A DNA stretch of 64,000 nucleotides, taken from the NCBI RefSeq assembly GCF_001650915.1, contig NZ_LXYO01000036.1, positions 62,001-126,000 on the forward strand. Reading direction: 5' to 3'. The translations under genes were made by a program, and so were the position numbers. The stretch's first letter is position 1, and the number at the start of each line of letters is the position of its first letter. Positions 34,671-43,114 of this stretch are shown here, piece after piece. The stretch is from Marinobacter sp. EhC06. GTDB lineage: Bacteria > Pseudomonadota > Gammaproteobacteria > Pseudomonadales > Oleiphilaceae. The notes beneath the pieces are model-generated. The model saw only the letters and a program-made list of their open reading frames with translations, did not search any database and was not told the DNA's origin.

Positions 34671-35462
34671 CTATTGGTTGGCGCGCCGGGCAATCCGGTT
34701 CAGAAGTCGGGAGGCCGCAAAAAAACCGAAGCTGGCGGTCACCGGGCTGGCGGCGCCAAAGCCAGAGGCGCAATCCAGTCTAACCGGGCCGTCGGTAGCC
34801 GGTTTCTGCAGGCAGACTTCGCCGTCTCCGGCAGGATACGTCAGCTGCTCCAGGGAGTATACGGCCTCAATGCCAAAGCGACGCTTGGGGTTCCGGGAAA
34901 AGCCGTATTCCCGGCGCAGCAGATTACGTACCTTGGCCAGAAGCGGGTCCTGGGTGGTTTTGCTGAGGTCGGCCACCTGAATCTGGGTGGGGTCGATCTG
35001 TCCGCCGGCGCCGCCGGCACACACCAACGGAATTTTCCGGCGCTGGCAATGGGCGATCAGGGCGGCCTTGGCTTTGACGCTGTCGATGGCGTCGATCACC
35101 CCGGTCATTTCCCCGGTAATCAGCTCGCTGACATTCTTGGTGGTCAGGAAGCCGAAATGCACCCGAATGTCTGCCTCCGGATTAATCGACCGCAACCGGT
35201 CTGCCATGGCATCGGTTTTTGTGCGCCCGTACTGGCCTTCCAGGGCGTGGAGCTGGCGGTTGGTATTGGATACACAGACATCGTCCATGTCGATCAGGGT
35301 AATGCTGCCAATACCGCTTCTGGCCAGGGCCTCAGCGGCCCAGGATCCGACGCCACCAAGCCCGACCACGGCCACATTGGCGTGACGAAAGGCTTCCAGG
35401 GCACGGCGCCCGTAGAGTCGTTCGATGCCGCCAAAGCGGAAAGCGTAATCGTCGACGTTCAT
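34671..35462 (-). CDS. tcdA: tRNA threonylcarbamoyladenosine dehydratase (TcdA/CsdL)
   Basis: 263 residues of the ThiF/E1-like family: ATP-binding GLGGVGSWAAEALARSGIG, DMDDVCVSNTNRQLHAL and VIDAIDSVKAKAALIAHC. TcdA cyclises t6A at position 37 of ANN-decoding tRNAs using ATP. The C-terminal stretch RIARRANQ is basic. It follows a GGGGA ribosome site and lies downstream of the putative sRNA terminator, so it has its own promoter in the 35463-35551 region, which I cannot define. Confidence 0.92.
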   Translation of the reverse strand: MNVDDYAFRFGGIERLYGRRALEAFRHANVAVVGLGGVGSWAAEALARSGIGSITLIDMDDVCVSNTNRQLHALEGQYGRTKTDAMADRLRSINPEADIRVHFGFLTTKNVSELITGEMTGVIDAIDSVKAKAALIAHCQRRKIPLVCAGGAGGQIDPTQIQVADLSKTTQDPLLAKVRNLLRREYGFSRNPKRRFGIEAVYSLEQLTYPAGDGEVCLQKPATDGPVRLDCASGFGAASPVTASFGFFAASRLLNRIARRANQ

Positions 35463-35551
35463 GGTGTCCCCGTGTTGGTCCGTTCAAAAGCCGGACAAAA
35501 TCAAAGAACGCAATTGTAACCCAGTGACCGCACAGACAAAAAAATGACCAT

Positions 35552-35578
35552 AAAAAAAGCCACGCAGAGCGTGGCTTT
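35552..35578 (-). terminator. Strong intrinsic terminator (reads minus strand)
   Basis: On the minus strand AAAGCCACGC and GCGTGGCTTT pair around a 3-base loop (stem 35559-35575 plus flanking A/T pairs), followed by a run of seven T (35552-35558 on the plus strand as A). It can end the acyl-CoA dehydrogenase transcript and/or the candidate sRNA at 35552-35635. Confidence 0.88.
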
Positions 35579-35635
35579 CAAAAGTACCCAGTCCGACGGG
35601 GAGCTGGGCAGGACTAGTTCAGAGACACTAATCAA
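35552..35635 (-). ncRNA. Candidate small RNA with Fur-type control region
   Basis: Between the acyl-CoA dehydrogenase and tcdA genes there is a 274-base gap without a coding frame. A Fur-box-like 19-mer (35630-35648) is followed on the minus strand by about 80 bases and the strong terminator at 35552-35578, the layout of RyhB/PrrF-type iron-responsive sRNAs. The body holds AGTCC/GGACT arms enclosing a C-rich loop (CCCAGCTCCCC), a possible seed for pairing with G-rich ribosome sites. The transcript start is a guess, no -35 is convincing, and the terminator may only serve the upstream gene. Confidence 0.35.
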
Positions 35636-35648
35636 CGTGATCATTATC
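35630..35648 (-). promoter_or_regulatory. Fur-box-like site
   Basis: On the minus strand it reads GATAATGATCACGTTGATT; 13 of 19 positions agree with the GATAATGATAATCATTATC consensus, with the first nine exact. It lies in a gene-free gap. Confidence 0.4.
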
Positions 35649-35736
35649 AATTTCCAGACCATCACCCTGAAGGTCACAAGCTGTCATTGTTCGGTCATTT
35701 CCGGCCACAACCACGAGGCTCCGGCCGGAGTCCGGA

Positions 35737-37512
35737 TCACGCGGCCCAGTGGTCGTCTGAGAACGCCATCAGGCTATCCTTACCGCTCTGAATGTCGCCC
35801 AGCAGCCAGTCGACTTCCGGCAGGAGCTTTTCAAAGAAGAAGCGCGCAGAGACCACTTTGCTCTCCAGCAGGGGCTTGTTGCCTTCGCCGGCGGCAAGCT
35901 GCTCGTTGGCAACATTGGCCATGCGGGACCAGAGATAGCCGATCACGGTCAGCGCCATCAGTCGCAGATACGGCGTCGCGGCAGCACCCGCCTGCTCCGG
36001 ATCTTTCGGTGCATTGGAGGCCAGCCACATGGTGGCGGTTTCCAGCGCCTTCATGGCGTTCTTGAGTTCCTCCCGGTGCGGCGCCTCCGGATTGTCCTTG
36101 AGGTATCCGCTCATGGTGCCGAACAGGGTACGTACCAGCTGGCCGCCTTTCAGGCTCAGCTTGCGGCCCACGAGGTCCATGGCCTGAATGCCGTTGGTGC
36201 CCTCGTAGATCCGGGCAATCCGTCCGTCCCGCACCAGCTGCTCCAGCGGCCAGTCGGTGGTGAAGCCGGAGCCACCCAGTACCTGCAGCCCGGTGTTGGC
36301 GTTGTTGAAGCCCTCGTCCGTCAGGAAGGATTTCACGACGGGAGTGAGCAGTTGAACCAGATCATCGGCGGATTCCCGGACAGTTTCGTCCGGATGGGCA
36401 ACCGACAGATCCAGCTGGTGTCCGGCAAACAGGGCCAGGGCACGCATGCCTTCGTTAAGGACCTTCTGGCGCATCAGCATCCGGCGTACATCCGGGTGCA
36501 CGATGATCGGATCAGCGGGACCATCCGGGTTCTTCGGACCGCTCAGTGAACGGCTCTGCAGGCGCTCTCGGGCAAAGCCGAGGCTTTCCTGGTAAGCCAT
36601 TTCCGCCAGGCCGAGGCCTTGCATGCCGACCATCAGGCGGGCTTCGTTCATCATGGTGAACATAGCCCGCATACCGTCGTTTGGCTCGCCGACAAGCCAG
36701 CCTTTGGCACCCTCGAAGTTCATGACGCAAGTGGCGGAGCCCTTGATTCCCATCTTGTGCTCCAGGCCGCCACAGAAGGCAGGATTGCGCTCGCCGGAAT
36801 CCGGCAGGAATTTGGGAACCACGAACAGCGAAATACCCTTGGTGGTATCTGGCGCACCCGGCAGTTTGGCCAGTACCAGGTGCACGATGTTGTCCACCAG
36901 GTCGTGCTCGCCGCCGGTAATCCAGATCTTGGTACCTTCGATGGCATAGCTGCCGTCATCGTTCGGGTTGGCGCGGGTGCGAATCAGGCCAAGATCTGTG
37001 CCGCACTGGGGTTCGGTCAGGCACATGGTGCCGGTCCACTCGCCGGAGATCAGTTTTTCCAGATAGATGTTTTTCAGTTCATCGGAGCCGTGGGCGTGCA
37101 GGGCACTGATGGCGCCATGGGTCAGCCCGGGATACATGCCCAGGGAGAGGTTGGTGGAGCAGACCATTTCGTCCACCACGAACTTCAGGGTGTGGGGCAG
37201 GCCCTGGCCGCCGTATTCCAGCGGCGCGTCCAGTGCGGTCCAGCCGCCTTCGACAAACTTCTTGTAGGCCTCTTTGAAGCAGTCTGGTGTTTTCACCGAG
37301 CGGGTTTCGGGATCGTAGCTGCAGCCTTCCCGGTCGCCCGCCTGGTTGGTGGGCTGGATGACTTCCGCAGCCAGCTTGCCGGCCTCGTCGATGACCGCAG
37401 AAATCAGATCCGGGGTGGCATCGGCGTATTTTTCCAGCTCATGCAGCCGGTCTGCGCCCAATACATCAAACAACAGAAAGCGAAGGTCATTCGCCGGAGC
37501 CTGGTATTGCAT
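35737..37512 (-). CDS. Acyl-CoA dehydrogenase (long form with extra C-terminal domain)
   Basis: 591 residues, longer than the usual 380 because of an extra C-terminal helical domain (about 460-591). Core features: AIDEAGKLAAEVIQPTNQAGD, MCLTEPQCGTDLGLIRT, flavin contact WITGGEHD, and C-terminal LGGSGFTTDWPLEQLVRDGRIARIYEGTNGIQAMDLVGRK, with the catalytic Glu in YEGTNG. FAD-dependent first step of beta-oxidation; the long type usually acts on medium/long fatty acyl-CoAs. AGGAG precedes the ATG. Divergent from the SDR gene at 37682. Confidence 0.92.
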   Translation of the reverse strand: MQYQAPANDLRFLLFDVLGADRLHELEKYADATPDLISAVIDEAGKLAAEVIQPTNQAGDREGCSYDPETRSVKTPDCFKEAYKKFVEGGWTALDAPLEYGGQGLPHTLKFVVDEMVCSTNLSLGMYPGLTHGAISALHAHGSDELKNIYLEKLISGEWTGTMCLTEPQCGTDLGLIRTRANPNDDGSYAIEGTKIWITGGEHDLVDNIVHLVLAKLPGAPDTTKGISLFVVPKFLPDSGERNPAFCGGLEHKMGIKGSATCVMNFEGAKGWLVGEPNDGMRAMFTMMNEARLMVGMQGLGLAEMAYQESLGFARERLQSRSLSGPKNPDGPADPIIVHPDVRRMLMRQKVLNEGMRALALFAGHQLDLSVAHPDETVRESADDLVQLLTPVVKSFLTDEGFNNANTGLQVLGGSGFTTDWPLEQLVRDGRIARIYEGTNGIQAMDLVGRKLSLKGGQLVRTLFGTMSGYLKDNPEAPHREELKNAMKALETATMWLASNAPKDPEQAGAAATPYLRLMALTVIGYLWSRMANVANEQLAAGEGNKPLLESKVVSARFFFEKLLPEVDWLLGDIQSGKDSLMAFSDDHWAA

Positions 37513-37681
37513 GGATACTCTCCTAGGTGCGCTTTTTTACTGGAGTGCTGCCCGGAACGGCAGAACACCGAAGGTGATTGGAACACTGGTTTCATACGCC
37601 CGTTTTAATGGGCTGGTTCACCGTTTTGGCAGTCCGGACGATAGAATTTTCGTATGTCCTCCAGTACAAAGGAGGTCTCTG

Positions 37682-38425
37682 ATGAAACGAGTGGTGATTG
37701 CCGGGGTTTCCGGCGCAATTGGCGGCGCTTTGGCGACCCGGTTGATTGACCGGGATGCGCAGACCCGTGTGATCGGGTTATGTCGTGACCCGGAGAAGGC
37801 CCCCGAGGTCTTGCGAGCCCATGGGCGAAGTACGGTGTTGCCATGGGATGCCGAGGACAGTGCGTCGCCAGCGGCCGTGGCAGAGGCGCTGGAATCGTTG
37901 CTGGCCAGAGAGGAAGGCATCGACGGCTTTATATACGCTGCCGGCTTGCTCCATGGGCCGGATATGTTTCCGGAGAAGCGGCTTGAAGATCTGGATTCGC
38001 AGAGTATGGCGCGTGCGTTCGCAGTCAATGCAACCGGTTTCGGATTGCTGACCCAGGCATTATTGCCACGGCTGCGGCATCGGGAATTCAAACGGGTGGT
38101 GGCCATTTCCGCCAAAGTCGGATCGATAACCGACAACGGGTTTGGCGGTTGGTATGCCTATCGCAGTTCAAAGGCGGCACTGAATATGCTGGTTCGCAAC
38201 CTGTCCATTGAGTTGCCGCGCCGCTGCAAACCAATTGCGTGCGTATCCCTGCATCCGGGCACCACCGAATCGGCGTTGAGCGAACCATTCAGCCAGTCTC
38301 TCGCCAAGCTTAAGGTACATACTCCGGAGGAAACTGCCTCCAACCTATTGGACGTGATCGATGGGCTGGAGGAGGATGACAATGGACGGTTCCTGAGCTG
38401 GGATGGCTCGGAACTGCCTTGGTAG
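37682..38425 (+). CDS. Short-chain dehydrogenase/reductase
   Basis: 247 residues. Rossmann start VVIAGVSGAIGGALATRLIDRD, NAG-type region YAAGLLHGPD, catalytic Ser in VAISAKVGS and YAYRSSKAALN (Tyr-x3-Lys). Ends with SWDGSELPW. It resembles the CsgA/YbbO-like reductases; the substrate is unknown. The ATG at 37682 has AGGAGG 6-7 bases upstream; a longer frame from 37346 runs antisense to the acyl-CoA dehydrogenase and is not used. Confidence 0.88.
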   Translation: MKRVVIAGVSGAIGGALATRLIDRDAQTRVIGLCRDPEKAPEVLRAHGRSTVLPWDAEDSASPAAVAEALESLLAREEGIDGFIYAAGLLHGPDMFPEKRLEDLDSQSMARAFAVNATGFGLLTQALLPRLRHREFKRVVAISAKVGSITDNGFGGWYAYRSSKAALNMLVRNLSIELPRRCKPIACVSLHPGTTESALSEPFSQSLAKLKVHTPEETASNLLDVIDGLEEDDNGRFLSWDGSELPW

Positions 38426-38457
38426 TTCTAAAAGTCCCAGAATCGGGTACGAAAAAA

Positions 38458-38481
38458 GGGGCGATCTGTATCGCCCCTTTT
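38458..38481. terminator. Bidirectional terminator between SDR and chrR genes
   Basis: GGGGCGAT and ATCGCCCC arms (38458-38465, 38470-38477), loop CTGT, with TTTT on the right and six A on the left. It fits both the plus-strand SDR and the minus-strand chrR gene ends. Confidence 0.85.
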
Positions 38482-38507
38482 GCGTGCCCGCTAATCCACT
38501 GAATTCA

Positions 38508-39146
38508 TTACCGAATAAAGGGATTGAGCATCCGCGTAAACGTGCCTGTCAGCTTAACCGGCGCGCTGAGCACAGAGAGTGTGATGCAGTCTTCACAGCC
38601 AACCGCTACCGGCTTGTGCTCATCCTCGTCAGTCAGCACTACGAAATCCCACTGATTGAAAACACCTTTCTGGTCGGCAAAGGCGCCTTGCAGCACGATG
38701 GTTGTTTCCTCACCCCGGTGAGTGTGGGCTGGCGCTTTTCCGCCCGCGGCCAATTTCTGGAGGACGACCTGTTCTTTCTGGCCGGGAAACCGGTCGGTAA
38801 TGTCCAAGACACTCACATCGCCCAGCTGACGCTTCCACGGCAGGCTGTTGAGATCTTCACCCAGCAACTTCTGCAGAGCACTGACCCGTGGGATCGTCGG
38901 AGTAACAGGCTCACCAGCAGGTTCGCTGTCGATCCGTGAAAGAATGCTGTCGAACATGCTTTCAGAAACAGTCACCTTCGGTTGCTGCTCCATCATCACA
39001 GCGCCAAGACTGTCCAGTGTGTCCACACGGCTGCGGCAGTGGGAACACTTGTCCAGATGCAGCTTGATGCAAAGGGCATGAGGCTCACTCAGGTTACCTG
39101 CGCTGTATTCCATCAGGCTCAGGCTGTCGGGATGGTGCCGTGTCAT
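38508..39146 (-). CDS. ChrR-family anti-sigma factor with cupin domain
   Basis: 212 residues. N-terminal zinc-binding anti-sigma domain (about 1-85) with the HLDKCSHC signature (His-x3-Cys-x2-Cys). The C-terminal cupin region (about 110-205) has HTHRGEETTIVLQG metal-ligand spacing. In Rhodobacter, ChrR holds sigma E until singlet oxygen or related stress destroys the complex. The gene overlaps the sigma-factor stop by 4 bases (ATGA), so the two are made together. Confidence 0.9.
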   Translation of the reverse strand: MTRHHPDSLSLMEYSAGNLSEPHALCIKLHLDKCSHCRSRVDTLDSLGAVMMEQQPKVTVSESMFDSILSRIDSEPAGEPVTPTIPRVSALQKLLGEDLNSLPWKRQLGDVSVLDITDRFPGQKEQVVLQKLAAGGKAPAHTHRGEETTIVLQGAFADQKGVFNQWDFVVLTDEDEHKPVAVGCEDCITLSVLSAPVKLTGTFTRMLNPFIR

Positions 39147-39790
39147 ACGTTCTGGTCCTGCAAAATCACTTTCAGTTTGTTCAATGCCAGACGAACCCGG
39201 CTTTTAACGGTGCCAAGCGGGATGTCCAACTCGTCTGCGACCATCTGGTGAGACTTGTTTTCCATGTAAACCTTGGCAATAACCGTGATCTGTTCTTCCG
39301 GAAGGTGGCTCAGGGACTCCCTGATCCGCCGCTCGGACATGAGGCGGTGCAAAGACGTGACCGGCTCGTTCTCGTTTTCACCCGGAATCTGCCAGAGATC
39401 TTCCGTCTCAACCGGCATTTCGGCACTGGTACGCTGCATTTTGCGGAGCATATCAATGCGCTGGTTACGGGCGATGGTAAAAATCCAGGTAGAAGCGGCA
39501 GCCTTGCGCCAGTCGTATAGACAGGACCGCCTCCAGATGGACACAAATACTTCCTGCACGAGCTCTTCCGCGTGGCTTGCCAGGCCGTTGGCCATGGCGT
39601 AGTACTTGATTTGCGGGCCAAAATGCTCGAACAGCGCGTGGTATGCTTCGCGGTCCTGGTTCTTACCCACTTTCTGCAGCATCTGGCTCCAGGGATCCTT
39701 CCGGCCCTCGGAACTGGCTGGCTTCTGATCCAGTGTGGTCACCGGACGCTCCTTGACAGTCGCATGATTTGAGCTTGTTCTGGTCATCAT
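39143..39790 (-). CDS. ECF sigma factor of the RpoE/ChrR group
   Basis: About 215 residues. Region 2 shows EAYHALFEHFGPQIKYYAMANGL and HAEELVQEVFVSIWRR, region 2.4 ASTWIFTIARNQRIDMLRK; region 4 has SLSHLPEEQITVIAKVYMENKSHQMVADELDIPLGTVKSRVRLALNKLK. The pairing with a ChrR protein puts it in the ECF11 group, known for singlet-oxygen and organic-peroxide responses in other bacteria. The ATG at 39790 is preferred over a GTG at 39799. A candidate autoregulated promoter lies 37-63 bases upstream. Confidence 0.9.
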   Translation of the reverse strand: MMTRTSSNHATVKERPVTTLDQKPASSEGRKDPWSQMLQKVGKNQDREAYHALFEHFGPQIKYYAMANGLASHAEELVQEVFVSIWRRSCLYDWRKAAASTWIFTIARNQRIDMLRKMQRTSAEMPVETEDLWQIPGENENEPVTSLHRLMSERRIRESLSHLPEEQITVIAKVYMENKSHQMVADELDIPLGTVKSRVRLALNKLKVILQDQNV

Positions 39791-39826
39791 TCTATGCACT
39801 CGTCCCGGGTTTGTCAGTTAGAAGGG

Positions 39827-39853
39827 TTACGGAATGCGTTATCCGGTGGATCA
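39827..39853 (-). promoter_or_regulatory. Candidate ECF11-type promoter of the sigma/anti-sigma operon
   Basis: On the minus strand TGATCC (39848-39853) is followed after 16 bases by CGTAA (39827-39831), about 37 bases upstream of the sigma gene start. TGATCC is the -35 known for Rhodobacter sigma E promoters; the -10 fit is from memory and less certain. Confidence 0.5.
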
Positions 39854-39981
39854 GCCCGATTGGAAAATAATGCAGAAATCTGGCATCAGCGACGGTTGCC
39901 GGTCGTCTCGCCGGTGATTGCCGGAACCTTCAGAGCGGTCTAGTCTGAGCAATACACCGATACCGGAAGACAACCATCCCC

Positions 39982-41019
39982 ATGAATGCACCCGGCATTA
40001 CCGGAAACCTGCCCGTTATCCGGGCGCACTATGCGGATATTCTCTGCCAGTTGGCGGAGGATCGTGGCCTGCAACGATCCCGGTTGCTGTCAGCCTCCGG
40101 AATTCGGCCTTCCATGTTGGGGCACCCGGAGAATTTCATCACGGTTGATCAGTTCAGCGCTCTGTGCCGCGAAAGTCTGGTGCAAAGCGGTGATCCGGCC
40201 CTAGGGCTCGAATACGGCAAGCGACTGAAATTTACCACCCACGGTTCCCTGGCCCAGGCCGCCATCAGTTGCGACACCCTCGAGCAGGCGCTCACGGTGT
40301 TGATCAAGTATTTCCAGATCCGTTTCGTTTACATGAAGCTGTCTTTTTTCGTGGACGGCCGTGAGGCAGTGATCCAGCTGGACCTGGCGCACGGTATCGA
40401 GGACCTGTACCGGTTCAACGTCGATGTGGTGATGGCATCGTTGATGGATGTGAATCTTTTGCTGTTCGGTCAAAGGCTCCTGGACGGAGGCCGCTGCCTT
40501 CTGGATTTCCCGGAGCCTGACGATGCAACGGCCTATCGGCAGCTGTTTGGCAGCCAGATCATGTTCGGCAGCGGTGTGAACCAGCTGCGTTTCAAGGGGG
40601 CTTTTCTGGATTCGCCCATGTCCCTGTCGAACCCGGTGACCCGTCGGATAGCCGAAGCCCAGTGCGAGGAGGAAATGCGATTTATCGAGGGAGCGACGTC
40701 GGTCTCGGACCGGGTGATACGCCTGCTTGAAACCGGGAAGAGCCAGCGGTTACCGGCGCTTGAGGAAGTGGCTGAACGCCTGCAGATGTCCGCAAGAACA
40801 CTTCGCAGGCAACTGGCAGCGGAGGGCGTCCGGTTCCAGCAGCTGCAGGATTCACTGCGTCACCGCCGGGCGTTGGAGCTTCTGCGGCGCAATGAGCTGA
40901 CCATCGACGAGATTGCCGATGCCCTCGGCTACAGTGACCCCTCCAACTTTGGCCGGGCTTTCCGCAAGTGGGAGGGCATTGCCCCCAGCGCCTGGCGCCG
41001 GGAGCGCCGGAAACCCTGA
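39982..41019 (+). CDS. AraC-family transcriptional regulator
   Basis: 345 residues. N-terminal Arabinose_bd-type region (about 20-210: SRLLSASGIRPSMLGHPENFI, ALGLEYGKRLKFTTHGSLAQA) and C-terminal HTH_18 (about 255-340: LEEVAERLQMSARTLRRQLAAEG, IDEIADALGYSDPSNFGRAFRKWEG). This subgroup often controls lipid or carboxylic-acid use. It is divergent from the ECF sigma gene and ends 6 bases before the speA stop. Confidence 0.88.
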   Translation: MNAPGITGNLPVIRAHYADILCQLAEDRGLQRSRLLSASGIRPSMLGHPENFITVDQFSALCRESLVQSGDPALGLEYGKRLKFTTHGSLAQAAISCDTLEQALTVLIKYFQIRFVYMKLSFFVDGREAVIQLDLAHGIEDLYRFNVDVVMASLMDVNLLLFGQRLLDGGRCLLDFPEPDDATAYRQLFGSQIMFGSGVNQLRFKGAFLDSPMSLSNPVTRRIAEAQCEEEMRFIEGATSVSDRVIRLLETGKSQRLPALEEVAERLQMSARTLRRQLAAEGVRFQQLQDSLRHRRALELLRRNELTIDEIADALGYSDPSNFGRAFRKWEGIAPSAWRRERRKP

Positions 41020-41025
41020 GTCTGG

Positions 41026-42936
41026 CTATTCTTCCAGGTAGGTGTAGCCATCCAGACCGGCGGCCAGCTCCGCCAGCAGCGCTGACTGGGTCTCCGGTGT
41101 CAGGGCAGAGACGGCGAACTTGCGTCGGTAAGCATCCATCAAGGCATCCGGTTCAAAGTTCACATAGCGCAACACCTTGGCCACCGTATCGCCGGTGATA
41201 GGGTCGCTGATCTCGTGGCCACCTTCTGTGGTCAGGCGGACGTCCACAGAATGGGTGTCGCCGAACAGGTTGTGCATGTCCCCCAGGATCTCCTGATAGG
41301 CGCCGGTCATGAAAAAGCCCATCAACAGCGGATCGCCCGGTTTCTCCTCCGGCAGGGGCAGGGTGGTCTCGGTGCCCTGGCCATCCACGTAAAGGTCGAT
41401 GCGCCCGTCAGAATCGCAGGTGATGTCCTGGATGACTGCGCGTCGGTTCAGCGGCCGGTCCAGGCCATTTATCGGCATCACCGGGAAGATCTGGTCGATG
41501 CCCCAGACATCCGGCAGTGACTGGAACAGGGAGAAATTCACGAACAGCTTTTCTGCCAGTTTCTCGTTGAGCTCGTCGATGATTTCCCGGTGGGCCCGGT
41601 TGCTGCTGTCCAGCTGATCCCGGAGCAGTCGGCAACAGCGGGTGTACAGTGTTTCAGCGTCTGCCCGTTCCTGCAGGGAGAGTACGCCGTGGGCAAACTG
41701 GGCGTGAACATCGGCCATGGCGTGCAGCACGTCATGGTAGATCTCCGCCAGTGAGCGCGGCGTGTTGTCGTCCTGCAGGCTCTCCAGGTCGCGCCACAGA
41801 TCATGCAACGGGGCCGAGGCTGTCTCGTCTGGTCGTTGCGGTGTCAGGTTTTCCGGTGCTTCGTGGTCGATCACGTTGGTTACAAGCACAGAGTGGTGCG
41901 CGGTCAGGGCCCGGCCGGATTCGCTGATCAGATCAGGATGGGGAATGCCGTGGCGATCGCACTCCGCCTGGAGTACGTGCACGACATTGTAGGCATATTC
42001 GTAAACGCTGTAGTTCATGGAACAGCTGCTGCGGGAGCGGGTGCCCTCGTAGTCCACGCCCAGGCCTCCGCCGATATCCACCGTTCCGATCGGCGCGCCC
42101 ATCTGGCGCAGCTCGCTGTAAAAACGTGCGCATTCCCGGAGACCGGTCTGGATGTCACGGATATTGGCGATCTGCGAGCCAAGGTGGAAATGCAGCAGCT
42201 GCAGGGTGTCGAGGGCCCCCGCCTGGCGCAGCATGTTCACCACAGCCAACACCTGGCTGGCGGACAGACCGAATTTGGATTTTTCACCGCCGGTGTTCTG
42301 CCAGTTACCCTTGCCGATGGTTGCCAGCCGGGCCCGAACCCCGATCAGGGGCGAAACCCCCAGTCTTTTTGCCTCTTCCAGAATAAGTGGCAGTTCCGAC
42401 TTTTTCTCCACCACGATGAACACCCTGTGGCCCAGGGTCTGGCCGATCAGGGCCAGGCGGATGTACTCCCGGTCTTTATAGCCGTTGCAGACGATCACCG
42501 ATCCCGGCTGCTGCGACATCGCCAGCACTGCCATCAGTTCCGGCTTGCTGCCCGCTTCAAGGCCGATCTGCCCCTTTGAGGCAGCCGGCTCGGCGGCCAG
42601 CAGTTCCTCGACCACACGGCGCTGCTGGTTCACCTTGATCGGGTAGACCGCCGTGTAACAACCCTGGTAGGCGTGTTCCTCTGCGACCTTGTTGAAGGCA
42701 CTGCACAGTTTGTTGACACGGTCGTGCAGGATATCAACGAAGCGCACCAGTACCGGCAGTTGAACCCCGGAATCGGTCAGCGTTCGGGTCAGTTCCGGCA
42801 AGTTGATTCGGGCCGGGCTGTGGCCACGATCCGGACGGATCAGTACCTGGCCCTGGTCATTGACGCCGATGTAGCCATCGCTCCAGTGGGCAATGTTGTA
42901 TACCTTATGGGCCGGAGTGGCGCTGGCTTCGCTCAT
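41026..42936 (-). CDS. speA: Biosynthetic arginine decarboxylase
   Basis: Makes agmatine from arginine, the first step of the agmatine route to putrescine. 636 residues, typical. Family marks: YNIAHWSDGYIGVNDQGQV at the N-terminus, PLP lysine in VYPIKVNQQRRVVEELL, GLEAGSKPELMAVLA, FHLGSQIANIRDIQTG, IGGGLGVDYEGT and SESGRALTAHHSVLV. The ATG at 42936 (AGGA 8 bases before) is preferred to the longest frame from 43029. Divergent from speE, the next enzyme of the polyamine pathway. Confidence 0.95.
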   Translation of the reverse strand: MSEASATPAHKVYNIAHWSDGYIGVNDQGQVLIRPDRGHSPARINLPELTRTLTDSGVQLPVLVRFVDILHDRVNKLCSAFNKVAEEHAYQGCYTAVYPIKVNQQRRVVEELLAAEPAASKGQIGLEAGSKPELMAVLAMSQQPGSVIVCNGYKDREYIRLALIGQTLGHRVFIVVEKKSELPLILEEAKRLGVSPLIGVRARLATIGKGNWQNTGGEKSKFGLSASQVLAVVNMLRQAGALDTLQLLHFHLGSQIANIRDIQTGLRECARFYSELRQMGAPIGTVDIGGGLGVDYEGTRSRSSCSMNYSVYEYAYNVVHVLQAECDRHGIPHPDLISESGRALTAHHSVLVTNVIDHEAPENLTPQRPDETASAPLHDLWRDLESLQDDNTPRSLAEIYHDVLHAMADVHAQFAHGVLSLQERADAETLYTRCCRLLRDQLDSSNRAHREIIDELNEKLAEKLFVNFSLFQSLPDVWGIDQIFPVMPINGLDRPLNRRAVIQDITCDSDGRIDLYVDGQGTETTLPLPEEKPGDPLLMGFFMTGAYQEILGDMHNLFGDTHSVDVRLTTEGGHEISDPITGDTVAKVLRYVNFEPDALMDAYRRKFAVSALTPETQSALLAELAAGLDGYTYLEE

Positions 42937-43041
42937 GCTTGCTATCCTGTCAGGAAACACTGGCCGCCATTGTATGGATTCCCACTCCGGGCTAAAAGCA
43001 TCGGGTGCGGAAAAAACGTGGCCGTTCACCGCGATTATCGC

Positions 43042-43070
43042 TTTAGCTCACGAAGGGGCACCCCTACAAT
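43042..43070 (+). promoter_or_regulatory. Sigma-70-like promoter for speE
   Basis: TTTAGC at 43042-43047 and TACAAT at 43065-43070 with a 17-base spacer, 45 bases before the start codon. Spacing is ideal and the -10 is good. Confidence 0.5.
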
Positions 43071-43114
43071 ACGCCCTTTCAATTTAGCCCATGGCCCACA
43101 GCGGGAGGCAAGAC

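Noticed and set aside
36619..37608. 329-residue plus-strand ORF
   Set aside because: Lies antisense to the well-supported acyl-CoA dehydrogenase; high GC makes long shadow frames common.
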